Counted from the stretch's first letter, positions 31,376 to 41,816 are shown. The stretch: 64,000 nucleotides of DNA from Selaginella moellendorffii (GCF_000143415.4 NW_003314319.1:958365-1022364), one strand, 5' to 3'. Notes: generated by a model not told the origin, from the letters alone. A program made the numbers and translations.

Positions 31376-32564
31376 GCTGCTAGATCCCCTGGAAATTTCG
31401 ATCTGTATCTGATCCCTGCCCCGCGATCCACCATCCCTAGGAAGCGAGGAGCCCTCATCGAGCCGAAATATCGCAGCGCCATCGCTCCCGGACGAAATTC
31501 CTGTCTGCCGGCCGCGAGAAACCCTTCCCTGCGAGGCAAGACACCAAGAAAATCACTCCCCGGGCACCAAGAAAACGATTTTGCGGCACGCGATCGAATC
31601 AAGAAGAGAGAATGGAGGAGCAGCAAAAGAATCATCCAAGAAAGAATCAAAGGAGGAAGAAAAGAAGATCACTAGACCTCGGATTGGTTGCGGCAAGCAT
31701 CAGATGCATGGCCTCGCTCCCTTCTGCTGGAGCGCAGCCTAGAAGCATCAAGATTTCTGCTACTACTGGATCCCATACCTCGATTATAACACCGACCTCG
31801 AGCTGGAGCTAGGGCGCCCTAGAGATCCAAGAGAAATCACCGCCTCTCTCTATCTGCCTCACAGATTATCAGGAAATCCCCCGGCGCAGCCACATTCCAA
31901 TCAGTCGCCCCGACCACAACAAGACGACGCCGACGGCGAGGAGGAACAAGCTCGAGACACCATAGCCACGGGCAACCGGGCAGGCTAACACGGTGCGTGT
32001 GGCCATTATTGGTGGTGGCCCGGCAACGGGCAGCGGGCAGCAAACGCCATGTGAATCCAATATTCTTTTGACTTTAGTGGCCCCCGATTAAATCTTTTCC
32101 TTTTCGCGGATAAGCACGATTCTTAGCACCCCGAACGTCCCGGGTTCGAATCCCAGCCCTCTTTCAATCTATCGAGAACAAAATTTTCAGCTCTCTCGCT
32201 CGGAAAAACAATGCCATCCTTGTACAAAGTTTTTGGTTTGTCAGTAAAAGAAACAAAGACAAGATCTTTCCCCCTCGAAGAACAAAGAACAGCTATATAC
32301 TCCTCAAACTTTTTTCTCGCCGCGTTGTTGTGGTTGGATCATCCATCTCTCTCTTCTCTCTCTCTCAAATCTCTTCTTTCATATCTTACACCAGTCGGTC
32401 AGATCAGATCGCTAGCAGCAGCAAAACGCAAATTTTGAGGAGCAAAATCAGAAAACCCGTGTCAAATCCTTTCACCCTTCCCTGTGTTGTGTGTGTTCTT
32501 CCTTTTTTCCTCTTTCCTTCCAAATTCCAGCTCGCTTTCCTATAGAGAAATTTTTTCCCTCTCA
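31376..32564. other. Intergenic 1.2 kb, small ORF and tRNA-like box
   Basis: Upstream of the RING gene and downstream of ANP32. A minus-strand ORF of 44 codons starting at 32002 would encode one hydrophobic helix (SSLFLLAVGVVLLW); it may be a leader uORF or chance. At 32136-32156 stands a GGTTCGAATCC block identical to the tRNA B-box, but I could not fold a full tRNA. Nothing else is recognised. Confidence 0.35.
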
Positions 32565-34139
32565 TCAGCGCTTGTGAGGCCGCTCTCTCGTGTCAACAAT
32601 CTCCTCCTCGTCCTCCTCGGTTCCTCTACTTCGCTTCTTCCGCGAGGATCCTGTCGCTGCTACTGTCGTGGCTACTGCTGCCGCGGTTGTTATTGTTGTG
32701 GTGGTGGTCGCGGTTGCTGTCGCGGGGGTGTCGTCCGTGGTGGGAGTCTCCTCCTCGTCGAATTCCTCGTCTTCCTCCTCGTCTCCTTCACCCGGCTCGA
32801 AGTCGCTCGCGCCCTCGTCTTCCTCTTGTTGCATTATCGGTTGCACGAGATAGTCCGTTCCATAGTCTTCCTCGACCTGGAACCGAAACACGAAACCCAT
32901 CAGAGGAATGAAGGAAACGAAAAAAAAAAACCAAGTTTTGCAAGCTGCTATCCGAGACCGAGTGAGATCCACAAGCCCATGCAGCAAAACCCAAAGCAAA
33001 CAATGGAAAAATAAAATTTTTACCTCTTCTTCCTCTTCCTCCTCCTCGTCCTCCTCTTCGTCATCGTCATCGTCCTCGCCAATCTCCCCGTTCTCATCCT
33101 CCTCCTGGATCTCTACATCGCCCTCAGCGGCAGCCATCGGCGGAGCCGCCACTCCTCCTCCTCCTCCTCCCGCCCCTCCCGGCGCTTGCTCCAGGAGCTC
33201 CTCCTCGTCCTCGCCATCTTCATCCTCCTCCTCCTCCGCCGCCAGCTCCTCATCACTGTCATGAACATCGTGAACCTCGACCACGTTGTCTCCATCTTCG
33301 TCCTCCTCGTCCTCCACTTCCTCGTAGTCGGACCCATTCTCCTCGTCCTGCCCGCCACTGGCAGTAGCAACGGCGGCGGCACCGCCGCCGCCAACACCAC
33401 CAGCAACCCCGCCCGGAGCGCCACCGGCGGAGGCAGCCAACTCCTGGAAGCTTTCCTCTTCCTCTTCCTCGTCGAGCTCTTCATTCTCGCCGCCATCTTC
33501 TTCGTCTTCCTCATCCTCGCCATCCTTAGAAGAGGAGAGATTCGGTGGCCTTTGCCCGTTTGCATGCTTTTGGTGGCCGCCGAGATCCTCCTCGTCTACG
33601 CCCTCGCTGTTAGCATCCTCCCCATCCTCCTCCTCGGACTCCTCCTCCTCGGACTCGGGCCTCTCGTTGTTGTCCGCGTCCACCTTGTCGAGATACTTGA
33701 GCGTCTTGATCATCCCAAACACCTGGGCCCTGTAATTGGGAACTTTGGTCACCGGGCACTCGTAGAGATCGAGCGAGACGAGCCTCAGCCGGGTGAGCGG
33801 CGACAGATCCTCGAGGCTGTGAATCTTGTTGTTGGACAGGTCGAGATCCCGGAGCGAGTGGAGCCCCGCCTCGACCAGATGATCCAGGCCACCAGCAATG
33901 CGATTGTCGCTGAGCGAGAGCTGCTCCAGGCGCGCGAGGCGCGGGAAATCGGCCAGCGTCGAGATGCCCGTGTTGGCGATGGAGAGCGTGGTAAGCTGGA
34001 TGAGCTGCTCGAGGAGAGACCTGGGTGGGAGGCGGCCCTGCGAGCACTTAACGCAGCCGTCGAGCATGAGCGCCTGTGCTGTGGATGGATCCTCGCCGCC
34101 CAGCGCCGTCTCCACGGCGCGCTGCCATGCCTCGTCCAT
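32565..34139 (-). CDS. ANP32: ANP32-type acidic leucine-rich nuclear protein
   Basis: Two exons (34139-33024 and 32876-32565) give 475 residues. The N-terminal ~160 residues are a leucine-rich repeat cap fold: LTTLSIANTGISTLADFPRL, LEQLSLSDNRIAGGLD, LRDLDLSNNKIHSLEDLSPL, then the LRRcap-like VPNYRAQVFGMIKTLKYLD. The rest is a very long Glu/Asp-rich tail interrupted by Gly/Ala-rich stretches, with a basic end (SRKKRSRGTEEDEEE). ANP32 proteins act in the nucleus as histone chaperones, acetylation and phosphatase inhibitors. The tail is coded by GAG/GAT/GGC microsatellite-like DNA and is much longer than in animal ANP32 (about 250 residues in all). The ATG at 34139 is used, with a telo-box just upstream. 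Confidence 0.88.
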   Translation of the reverse strand: MDEAWQRAVETALGGEDPSTAQALMLDGCVKCSQGRLPPRSLLEQLIQLTTLSIANTGISTLADFPRLARLEQLSLSDNRIAGGLDHLVEAGLHSLRDLDLSNNKIHSLEDLSPLTRLRLVSLDLYECPVTKVPNYRAQVFGMIKTLKYLDKVDADNNERPESEEEESEEEDGEDANSEGVDEEDLGGHQKHANGQRPPNLSSSKDGEDEEDEEDGGENEELDEEEEEESFQELAASAGGAPGGVAGGVGGGGAAAVATASGGQDEENGSDYEEVEDEEDEDGDNVVEVHDVHDSDEELAAEEEEDEDGEDEEELLEQAPGGAGGGGGGVAAPPMAAAEGDVEIQEEDENGEIGEDDDDDEEEDEEEEEEEEVKILFFHCLLWVLLHGLVDLTRSRIAACKTWFFFFVSFIPLMGFVFRFQVEEDYGTDYLVQPIMQQEEDEGASDFEPGEGDEEEDEEFDEEETPTTDDTPATATATTTTTITTAAAVATTVAATGSSRKKRSRGTEEDEEEIVDTRERPHKR

Positions 34140-34722
34140 CCACAAACCCTAGAAAATCTCACACCGAGAGGCGCTCTCTCCTCTTCCTCTCTCCTTCCAA
34201 TCCCTGCGCACGATTTCTAGCCCTAGCCTAGAGCGCCAGGACTCTCGATTCTCCTCTCCCTCTCCTCCACGGCCCCTCCTCCCTTCTTTTCTTGGCAGCA
34301 AAGAAAGGAAAGAATGCGCCCGCTAGCAAGAACGTTCTTTGGAGCGATCGCCCGGACCGCAGCGGTGATCGCCCGAGATCGCCCAAGAACGCCGACCCCA
34401 GCCCTAGCTAATCGGCCGGGAAGTTTTCCCGGCGGGTCTGACCGACACGTGGCGGGCGCGGCAGGGGAGCCGTTGGATCTGTGCGTGCCGGGGGATATTC
34501 CTTGCGCACGAGGAAGATGCTTGCTAGTTTATTATAGGTAGGTCTAACGAAAGCTTTAGATTTGTCTGAGAGAGGGGAAAAATTTTTAGCAGCGGGCAGG
34601 CAATGCCAGAGATTTTTTTTGGAGCCCCTGGATCGAACGAACGAGTTGGATCGAGCAGCGCAAAAATTCGAGGAGGGAATGAAAGCTCTTACCTCTCTCG
34701 AGAGAAGAAATGGAAAGTTCGT
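34140..34722. other. ANP32-COX5C intergenic region
   Basis: ANP32 promoter (with AAACCCTAG at about 34144) and the 3' flank of COX5C. No coding frame with recognisable similarity. Confidence 0.4.
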
Positions 34723-35065
34723 CTAGGTGATCACGACCGTGATCTCCCCCTTGTCCAGAGCATCGTAGAACTCGTTCACCTGGCGGCGATAGTTTACGTG
34801 CCACATTTTCCACACAGCGCCCACTGGAAAAAAACAACCGGAAAATCGAAAATCAATCGAGAAACGAAATCGATAAGCGAGAAAATCGGTGAGCTGAGCT
34901 AGAGATGAAACGCTTACCCATCAATCCCAGGCCGAGCCCGATGCAAATCTCCCGAGTGACAAAGGCGGGGTCGTCAGCCCTCCGCCCGACCACTTGCTTG
35001 ACACCGTGAGAGACTTTGCGCGAGCCGGTCTCCACAGCCTTCTTCACAGCAGCTCCGGCGGCCAT
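34723..35065 (-). CDS. COX5C: Plant cytochrome c oxidase subunit 5c
   Basis: Two exons (35065-34918 and 34823-34723) give 82 residues. The C-terminal half has the plant COX5c pattern: FVTREICIGLGLGLMVGAVW, one membrane helix, then KMWHVNYRRQVNEFYDALDKGEITVV. Angiosperm COX5c has about 63 residues; here a Lys/Arg-rich N-terminal extension (AVKKAVETGSRKVSHGVKQV) is added and could help mitochondrial targeting. The subunit is part of complex IV in the inner membrane. Downstream on the minus strand the TAG stop is at 34725-34723. The 5' region at 35.1-35.8 kb has no coding and could contain a leader intron, as known for COX5c genes in flowering plants. Confidence 0.9.
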
Positions 35066-35831
35066 TCTTCTTCCTTCTTCCTTTCCTCACACCCTAAGCG
35101 AAAGAGGAATGAATCACTGTTAATATAAAACGATGCCATTAATGATAAATTAAGCAGATGTTTACCATAACCACGCGTTCATCGTCGCTTATCAATGGAG
35201 CAAGAGGAATGGTGGCTCCTAGAAATCAGGGGAGTATAAAAATCGAACGAGAGAGACAATAATGGACAGACCTTGAATTTGGCATGGCATGCTTGAGTTC
35301 GATCCATTTATCTCTGAAAAAAGAGTTTTTTTTTTTTAAATCACAACATTTCTAGCATTTCTAGCTATCGACGGTAGAGGTACCTGGAAATTTTTCTTCG
35401 AAGCCATCTCCCAAGCTCTCAAGAAAAAGAACTTCTTCTCTCCACCTCCAAGAGAAATGCTGAAAGAGAGCCAAAACCTGCCGATAAGATCGATCGCAGC
35501 GAAACAAGATCTCTCGCAACCTCTTCTCTCTGAGAAATGCTGAAAGAGAGCGAAAACCCCTGCCGATACGATCGCTCGCAGTGAAACAAGATCTCTCGCT
35601 TGTGAATCTTCCATACCTTGATCGGAGCCATGAAAGAAATCCCAGCGCCGCGCGCGAGATCGACGCGCCCGCTGACGAAATCCCTCCGCCGCGCGAGCGT
35701 CGCGCACGAACAAACGAAACAATCGCAGCTCGACCTAAAGAAAGCACCGCCACGCGTGGATTTGAAAATCCATGCAAAGAAGGTAAGGTAAAAACTCTCT
35801 TTATTTACTCGTGGTGAATCCTCCAGGAAAA
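35066..35831. other. COX5C upstream region with tandem repeat
   Basis: Contains a degenerate tandem repeat (listed separately), a short poly-T tract at 35329 and no recognisable gene. Minus-strand ORFs here are low-complexity and overlap in several frames, which argues against coding. Confidence 0.4.
35453..35600. repeat. Two-copy imperfect tandem repeat, ~70 bp unit
   Basis: The unit begins AGAAATGCTGAAAGAGAG and ends AAACAAGATCTCTCGC. It occurs at about 35453-35519 and again at about 35532-35600 with a few changes and short indels. A partial third copy may lie just upstream. Confidence 0.7.
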
Positions 35832-36425
35832 TCACTCTAGCGGTAGCATCACTTCGTTTGTTCTTAGAAATCCGGGTGTCCATGGCGGATTGTATCGCGC
35901 GAGGATGTAATCGCCCGCGACCTGATAGCCCGCCGCTGCCAGATTCTTACGCAAGAGCTCCACCTTGTTCTTCACCAGATCATCACCGGCGACGCCAGTG
36001 AATCCCAGGACCCCAAACTTCTGCTGTGGAAGAGGAATCACGCGCACTCGCTCGTCCATCGGGCGAGGAATCGACTCCATCGTCAGCCCAGACGGCAGCA
36101 CGAATTGCATCGTCACGCGGCCATCGCTCTTGCTCTCGATCACCGGCGCATTCGCAATTGCGCCTCCACTCGACGATTGCTTCGTGATCACTGGCGCCGT
36201 CATGGCGATCTTCTGCGCGGGCTCGTTCTTGGGCTTGCCCAGCGCGCCGATGTAATCAGCCAGGATCGAGAAGCCGCCATCGCGGCCGCTCCTCATCTCC
36301 GCCGGATCGTAGCTCACCTCCGCGATGATGCGCGGCGCGTAGTCTCTCACCTCGAATCCATCCTCCTTCCTGACAAGCTCGTACTTTGGTGTCTCCACGC
36401 TGATCTTCCCCAACACCATCCCCAT
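35832..36425 (-). CDS. SOUL/HBP heme-binding family protein
   Basis: One exon, 197 residues. Starts MGMVLGKISVETPKYELVRK with the typical FEVRDYAPRIIAEVSYD, then FSILADYIGALGKPKN, KIAMTAPVITK, VTMQFVLPSGLTMESIPRP and a C-terminal YILARYNPPWTPGFLRTNEV. These are hallmark SOUL-domain motifs. Members bind haem or tetrapyrroles in the cytosol or plastid; this one lacks a transit peptide and fits the cytosolic class. It is divergent from TMX2, start to start 176 bp, so both may share a promoter. Confidence 0.93.
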   Translation of the reverse strand: MGMVLGKISVETPKYELVRKEDGFEVRDYAPRIIAEVSYDPAEMRSGRDGGFSILADYIGALGKPKNEPAQKIAMTAPVITKQSSSGGAIANAPVIESKSDGRVTMQFVLPSGLTMESIPRPMDERVRVIPLPQQKFGVLGFTGVAGDDLVKNKVELLRKNLAAAGYQVAGDYILARYNPPWTPGFLRTNEVMLPLE

Positions 36426-36581
36426 TCTCTTTTGCCCTCTCTAGCTCTAGAGAAGTTCCCTGCCGCCATAGCTATAAAGCTCTCTTCAAGTGGCTGGGAT
36501 TGCGCCAAGTCGACGAAGCTACCACAAAGCTCCATGTGTAAAAATTTAAAATCAAAAGTTTTAGGGTTTTGGAGCGCTTAG

Positions 36582-36595
36582 ATTTTAGGGCTTGG
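36582..36595 (+). promoter_or_regulatory. 5'-leader ATTTTAGGGCTTGG motif
   Basis: This block ends 6 nt before the TMX2 ATG at 36602. A second TTTTAGGGTTTTGG lies at 36559-36572. The same 14-mer precedes SWI3B. Confidence 0.5.
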
Positions 36596-36601
36596 AGTGG
36601 G

Positions 36602-37898
36602 ATGGATTGGCCCAGGGCGCTCCATCCCTACTACGCATTCCACGGCGCGGCGATCATCTCATACCTCGTGCTCCATCACACGGTGCTGCGATCTGCCGCG
36701 CCTTCTGCTCGATCGCGGCTCGAGAAATGGGTAAGATTTTGGCGCTTTGGCTCTTCCCTGTACCAATTCACGTTGTGAACAGGAAATGCAAGCTGCATTG
36801 AGCTTGGGGATCGTCCTGGCGATCAGGGTAAGTGTGTTTGTGATGAGCGCTTCCTAATCGGTGAAAAATCGCGAAGTGTGTGAGGCGGATTACGTGGGAG
36901 GTTTTCTTGTCGGATGCTCTTTTATACTCCAAAGTAAGCTCTCTCTCTTTTCTCCGTCTCGAGCGTTCTTAAGCTTGTCTCTTTTTTCTTCTTTTTGCCA
37001 GGCTTTGGTGGCATTGCTCGCTTTTATGCTGGATTGGAGGCTTCTAGCATGGTACCTAGTTATCTTTGCAAGTATAGAGTCTTCTTCTTTCACAGTTTTC
37101 TTCTTCGTTTTTAAGACTGTGTTTTACTTTTGTGTCCAGTGCTGTTTCTTCTTTGTGTCCAGCCAGCGCCCTCAGATGAAGGTAAGTCGTAGGTGTTGCT
37201 TAATCCGAGCTTGTCTAACACTCATGACTTTCTCAGGTAACGTCCTTCCACTCACACCTTTGCAACTAGAAAATCTTCTTACGGACGGAAATCAGAATAT
37301 CGTTCGACTGGTACGAAAATGCTTGTTCTCTGAAAGGTGATGATATATAATGGCGGCGCAGGTTGAATTCGGAGCTGTATGGTCCCCTCGCTGCGTTCAA
37401 CTGAGGAGACTCTTCTCCGAAATCTCAGTCAGGTCTTGAGCACTACTTTCCTTACAAAGAAAACAAATCAATCGTAATCCCGTGGTGGTACAGATACTCG
37501 AAAAGCGGTGTGCAGTTTTCACGGATTGACTTGGGACGATTTCCGAGTGTTGCTGCTAAATACGGCATAGAATTTGGAGGTTTCTTTTCTCTAAACAAGC
37601 TTTCGTGAATTGACGCGGCTTTTTCCAGTTGCTCTTCGGCAGCTTCCAACGCTGATAATGTTTGAAGGAGAAAACGAAGTGTGTAGATTGCCGGAACGAA
37701 GCTATGATGGCACATTTTCAGCTCAAAGCTTATCAGAGGTACTCGATTCTCTTCTTTTTACGTTTCCTGAAAAATAACGGCTTTTCATTGCAGAAGAATA
37801 TCATCCAAAAGTTTGGACTTGACGCTCACATGCTGCAAAGAATGTCTCGTCAAATCCAACTTCGCCAGAGCTTTCAAACTGTGAAGCAAAGCAATTGA
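36602..37898 (+). CDS. TMX2: TMX2-like thioredoxin-related transmembrane protein
   Basis: About ten exons; the first is 36602-36730 (MDWPRALHPYYAFHGAAIIS) and the last ends at 37898. Two or more hydrophobic segments (ISYLVLHHTVL, ALVALLAFMLDWRLLAWYLV) precede a thioredoxin-like domain: PLTPLQLENLL, VEFGAVWSPRCVQLRRLFSE, FSRIDLGRFPSVAAKYGI and RQLPTLIMFEGENEV. This order matches animal and plant TMX2, an ER/MAM membrane protein of the PDI family. The active-site position reads W-S-P-R-C, with only the second Cys, so classical disulphide exchange is unlikely; human TMX2 also has a variant SNDC. Exon phases from 36602 to 37898 are consistent. Confidence 0.85.
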
Positions 37899-37948
37899 TT
37901 GGAAGGTACTAAAACATGAGAAAAGTTTTTTTTTTTTTGAGCTCTCAG

Positions 37949-39013
37949 CTATTCCTCGCTTGCCTGATTCTTCAATTCATCCTCGGTTTTTCTAAAGAAC
38001 ACGTCCCATGCACTTCCAGGCCCGGTGTCGAGGTAGTCGAGAGGAACACCGCTAGTGGCAGTGAGATTGGGCTGCACAAGCCCCTCTCTTTCGATAATCC
38101 TGAACTCTACTGGAGTAGACTTGGCCGGAAGCTCGTCGCTTCCTATCGTGAGGCTGCCCAAGCTGCTCAAAGTCTTGCTCTCTAGACCGTCACCCATGGC
38201 CTCGAGCTCTTCCCACGAGAATAACAGAGGCAGCGTGGAGCCTCCCCACGGATTGAAGTCGAGCAACCTAACTCGCAGATCCTTCGTCACGTAGACATCA
38301 AACGTATAGCTCTCCAGCTCGAACTTTCCCAGCAAACTGTTCTCGAAGAACCCCGAGATCGCAGTCCTCAAGCTGTCCTTGGAGCTGACGAGCGAGGAGT
38401 AGAAACCTGTGACTTCCCTCTGGCAGACCCCCAGCAAAGCCCCCCGGCGGACAAACGCTCGAAACTCCATCTCCGGCCTCAGATCATACCACTTGCGCAG
38501 AGCCAGCACAAGCTCCTCCGGACGCCCGGTGGAAGAAGCCGGCTTGTCGTCGCAGTTGTCAAAGGCGTGGCACAGGTCGTGGACGATCGAGTCGGAGGCC
38601 TTGAGAAGCAGCGAAACATCTCCAAAACTCTGACACTTGAGGTTCTTGGACGAGCTGATCCATGTTGCATCCTTGGGAGCACTCCAGTTGAGCTTCGGCA
38701 GCACTGCTCCTCCAAGCCGCCGGATCGAAGCCTCCACTTCCGCCTCGAGCTCGGGGAAAGAAGGCTGCTGCTGCTGCTCTCCGCCGTCTTCCTCGTCCTC
38801 TTCATCCCACTTCTCGTATCCGTCAGCCTGTAGCTCTGGGATCTCCGGAACCAGCCTCGATGGAAGATCACTCGAGGGGACGAAGAAGTCGCCGTCCAGG
38901 AGGTGCGAGACGAAGGCCTCCGGAAGCCTGTGAATCTCGGTGGCGATGGAGACCGACTTAAACCGAGGATACCACTGCTGGACCTGGCACTCGAGAACCT
39001 CCACCTCCTTCAT
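37949..39013 (-). CDS. CDC123: CDC123/D123 family, eIF2 assembly factor
   Basis: One exon, 354 residues. Typical CDC123 motifs: WYPRFKSVSIATEIHRLPEA, PKLNWSAPKDATWISSSKNL with upstream acidic EEDEEDGG, LVLALRKWYDLRPEMEFRAF, FYSSLV and a catalytic-site-like DVYVTKDLRVRLLDFNPWGG. The fold is ATP-grasp. In yeast Cdc123 assembles translation initiation factor eIF2 by joining gamma and alpha subunits, so a cytosolic role in translation start is expected. Complete in length (human is 336). The 5' end lies close to IscA, 70 bp away, on the same strand. Confidence 0.93.
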   Translation of the reverse strand: MKEVEVLECQVQQWYPRFKSVSIATEIHRLPEAFVSHLLDGDFFVPSSDLPSRLVPEIPELQADGYEKWDEEDEEDGGEQQQQPSFPELEAEVEASIRRLGGAVLPKLNWSAPKDATWISSSKNLKCQSFGDVSLLLKASDSIVHDLCHAFDNCDDKPASSTGRPEELVLALRKWYDLRPEMEFRAFVRRGALLGVCQREVTGFYSSLVSSKDSLRTAISGFFENSLLGKFELESYTFDVYVTKDLRVRLLDFNPWGGSTLPLLFSWEELEAMGDGLESKTLSSLGSLTIGSDELPAKSTPVEFRIIEREGLVQPNLTATSGVPLDYLDTGPGSAWDVFFRKTEDELKNQASEE

Positions 39014-39083
39014 CGTGAGTAACTATGAACTCTACCGTGTAGTATCCCCTAGTACTGTACTTACAAGAACTTTTCTTTTGTTT

Positions 39084-39663
39084 TCAAGCAGCGAAGGATT
39101 TGCCACAGCCACAAGTAGACGTCGCGTTTGGATTCTTGAAAGAAAATCCACCACCGATAAGAGCGTCGCTGTAATCGAGCTGCATACCAAAGAGATACAA
39201 GAGGCTCTTTGGATCACACACTGTGAGGCAAGCAAGCAGAGAAGAAGTTAGCAAGAACAAAACGAAAGAATTCGAATTCTCCTGGCTTACCCATCGTGAA
39301 TCCTTCTTGCTCCATCACGGAATCATCGCTTCTCACGTTGCCTCGGTCCTCAAAATCCATGATATAGGACATGCCCGAGCATCCTCCCTGCCGGACCCCG
39401 ACTCTGAGGCACAGATCCTTCTTCTGGTCGGCTCGCAGCTTCTGGAGATGGGAGAGCGCCTTGTCCGAGAGAGTGATCGCCGGGACGAGATTAGGCGCTG
39501 GCGATTCCACTGCGGCAAGCTGGAAATCTAGAGAAGCGCGCAAAAACCCTAGGGATCAATCCATACCTGCGGCAGCCCTTATAGTCGAGGCGCGGTGATT
39601 CGATGGCCGTGCCGTCGCAGCCAGGCGCTGTGGCCACAAGAATGAGGGGATCGATGCCGCCAT
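39084..39663 (-). CDS. Chloroplast-targeted IscA/SufA-type Fe-S assembly protein
   Basis: Three exons (39663-39567, 39509-39291, 39220-39084) give 150 residues. The core is A-type carrier: [37 protein letters not shown], and C-terminal [14 protein letters not shown], providing the three conserved Cys (C, CGC). The first ~32 residues ([20 protein letters not shown]) are a plausible chloroplast transit peptide, as in Arabidopsis CpIscA. It would scaffold or carry 2Fe-2S clusters in the SUF pathway. The start is shared with a compact 198 bp divergent promoter facing SWI3B. Confidence 0.92.
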
Positions 39664-39812
39664 AGCTGGAAGGAGCGCGATATTTCGAGCGAGGTGGTCT
39701 CTCAAGAAATGCGAGGAAGAGAATATACGAGCAGAAGGAGAGAAATATTCCCGGCGGCGTTGGAATATACGTTTTGTACGGCAGAACAAAACCTCCGTAG
39801 TAGCTATGGCGA

Positions 39813-39826
39813 ATTTTAGGGCTTGG
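39813..39826 (+). promoter_or_regulatory. 5'-leader ATTTTAGGGCTTGG motif
   Basis: Lies 35 nt before the SWI3B ATG at 39862 and inside the IscA-SWI3B divergent promoter. Identical to the TMX2 copy. Confidence 0.5.
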
Positions 39827-39861
39827 CAATTTTGAGCTGGGAGGTTTTGGCCGTTGGTACC

Positions 39862-41816
39862 ATGGCGGGGAGCGGCGAAGAGCCGCTCAATCGGGAGCTC
39901 TATCGCGTTCCGGGCCACGCAGGTGAGTGAGAAATCCCAGATTTCTCCCATTTCTTCCTTCTCCTCCTTTTTTCCAGGGTGGTTTTCGTGGACCGGCATC
40001 CACTCCATCGAGCGCGAGGCCCTGGTGGAGTTCTTCGAGGGCAAGACGCTGTCCAAGACGCCAAAGATTTACAAGGAGTACCGCGACTTCATCATCAACA
40101 AGTACCGGGAGAATCCCCGGCGGCCGCTCACCTTCACGGAGATTCGCAAGATGCTCGTGGGCGACGTGAATTGCCTCCGCCGCGTCTTCGAGTTCTTGGA
40201 GCTGTGGGGGCTCATCAATTACCACCCCGATCCCGCCGAGGCTGTCAGCTCCATCGTACTGCCCTCCAACTCCAGCGCTGCCGCCGCTCCTCCTCCGCCC
40301 GGCATCCAGATCGTGTCAAAGTCATTCGCCGCCAACCCGGCCTCCAACTTGGGGTCGCGAGAGAACGCTTTCCACAGCAAGCAGCAGGGTGGCGGAGGTG
40401 GGAAGTCGCAAAACTCTCCGGACGGGAGCTCCTCCTCCGAGTGGACGGCCGAGGAGACGATGCTGCTGCTGGAGGCGATATCCAAGTATGGAGATAATTG
40501 GAACCGGGTCCAGCAGCACGTAGGGAGCAAGAACAGGGGGCAGTGCGTGAGGCAGTTCATCCAGCTCCCTTTTGGCGACCAGTTTCTGAACGAAGATCTT
40601 GGGGCCGTGTCGTCGTCGTCGCCGGTGGCTTCCAAGTCGCTGGAGAATGGGACGAGCCACGAGGTGAGGCATCCGACCAAGAAGCAAAAGTTGTCACACA
40701 CGGAAGCCAAGGCAGCCAAAGGTGCTCAGCACGCACACCAGGCAGCGCCCAACACCGCTAGCGCGCATCAACCGGAAGCTCACCATGTTTTGGAGGAGGT
40801 GACGCCTTTGACAGACGCCTCGAATCCACTCCTCTCGCAAGTGAGTCTCACAGCATTGCATGGTTTTTATTATCGTTTTAACCTTTTGGTTTTTATTCTT
40901 TTTTTTACTCTCGGACAGATTGCTTTCATGTCAGCAATGGTGGGTCCTCGAGTGGCTGCTGCGGCCGCTCAGGCCGCCCTGGCAGTTCTCGCCGAGGAGG
41001 AGCCCGCGGTGTCACAATTACCATTTTTGAATCAGCAGCAACAGCAACAGCATCACCCGCATCAACAAAAGGGGCAACAGCTGTCAAAGGAGCAACAGCA
41101 GCCAAAGGAGCAACAGCAGCAGCAGCAGCAGGATGAGCAAGTGGCCGCAGATAAAGAGGAAAACAAGCAAAACAACGCTGAAAAGTACGTGATGCCACGC
41201 ACTCTTTTTCCGGATAAAAATCCCGTTTTTCTCGTTCTTGCAGCGACTCCGACGTAAAGCCTGAGGCGGACGCCACTCCGGAAGTCAAGCAGCAGCAGCC
41301 ATCAGGTACTAAACAAGCTCTTCTTGTTTCTTTCTTCGATTAGACATTTCATTTGGGACGAACTTTATGAACAGCGGAGCCAGTGGAAGACAAGGATCAA
41401 CATGCAAAGAAGGACAAGGAAGAGACGAGGATTTCGGCGGCAAAGCTGCGTGCGGGGCTTGCTACGGCCATGGCTGCCGCAGCTGTGAACGCGAAGCAGC
41501 TGGCGGACCGTGAAGAGCGTGACATGGAGCTCCTCATGGCCAACATTATTGAGAGCCAGGTGCGTAGGAGCAAAAAGCTTTCTTTTCTGTATGGTAACAG
41601 ATCGAACTTTTCCTTTGGCAGCTAAAGAAGCTCTACAGCAAGCTCGATCATTTCGAAGAACTCGAGCAGCTAATGGACATCGAAAGGCTGCAACTCCAAC
41701 AGATGCGAGAGCAAGTGTTTGTGGACCGCCTCCAGCTCATGAGGCAGCAGCACGCGAGCGCCGCCACCGTTGCCGCATCCGCTGCTACGTCCGCGCAAGA
41801 CAAGCCATCGTCATAA
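39862..41816 (+). CDS. SWI3B: SWI/SNF complex subunit, SWI3B-type (SWIRM-SANT)
   Basis: Multi-exon. First exon 39862-39922 (MAGSGEEPLNRELYRVPGHA); exon 2 from 39978. SWIRM domain: WFSWTGIHSIEREALVEFFE, IYKEYRDFIINKYREN, FTEIRKMLVGDVNCLRRVFE, LINYHPD. SANT domain: SEWTAEETMLLLEAISKYGD and NWNRVQQHVGSKNRGQCVRQ. A C-terminal leucine-zipper-like helix (LYSKLDHFEELEQLMDIERL) follows a Gln-rich region. This order is that of SWI3/BAF155 proteins; the short size fits SWI3A/B. They are core subunits of ATP-dependent chromatin remodelling. The Gln runs (about 41030-41130) vary easily. It reads from the divergent promoter shared with IscA. Confidence 0.92.

Noticed and set aside
32100-32165. Full tRNA gene
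   Set aside because: B-box is perfect but no 7-bp acceptor stem or anticodon arm can be formed; listed only as a fragment.
33186-34220. 344-codon plus-strand frame
   Set aside because: Antisense of the ANP32 acidic and LRR coding sequence; Leu/Val/Ser-rich only because of reversed GAG/GAT repeats.
35419-35883. 154-codon minus-strand frame upstream of COX5C
   Set aside because: Overlaps a tandem repeat and the SOUL 3' end; Phe/Ser/Arg-rich with no family match and rival frames of equal length.
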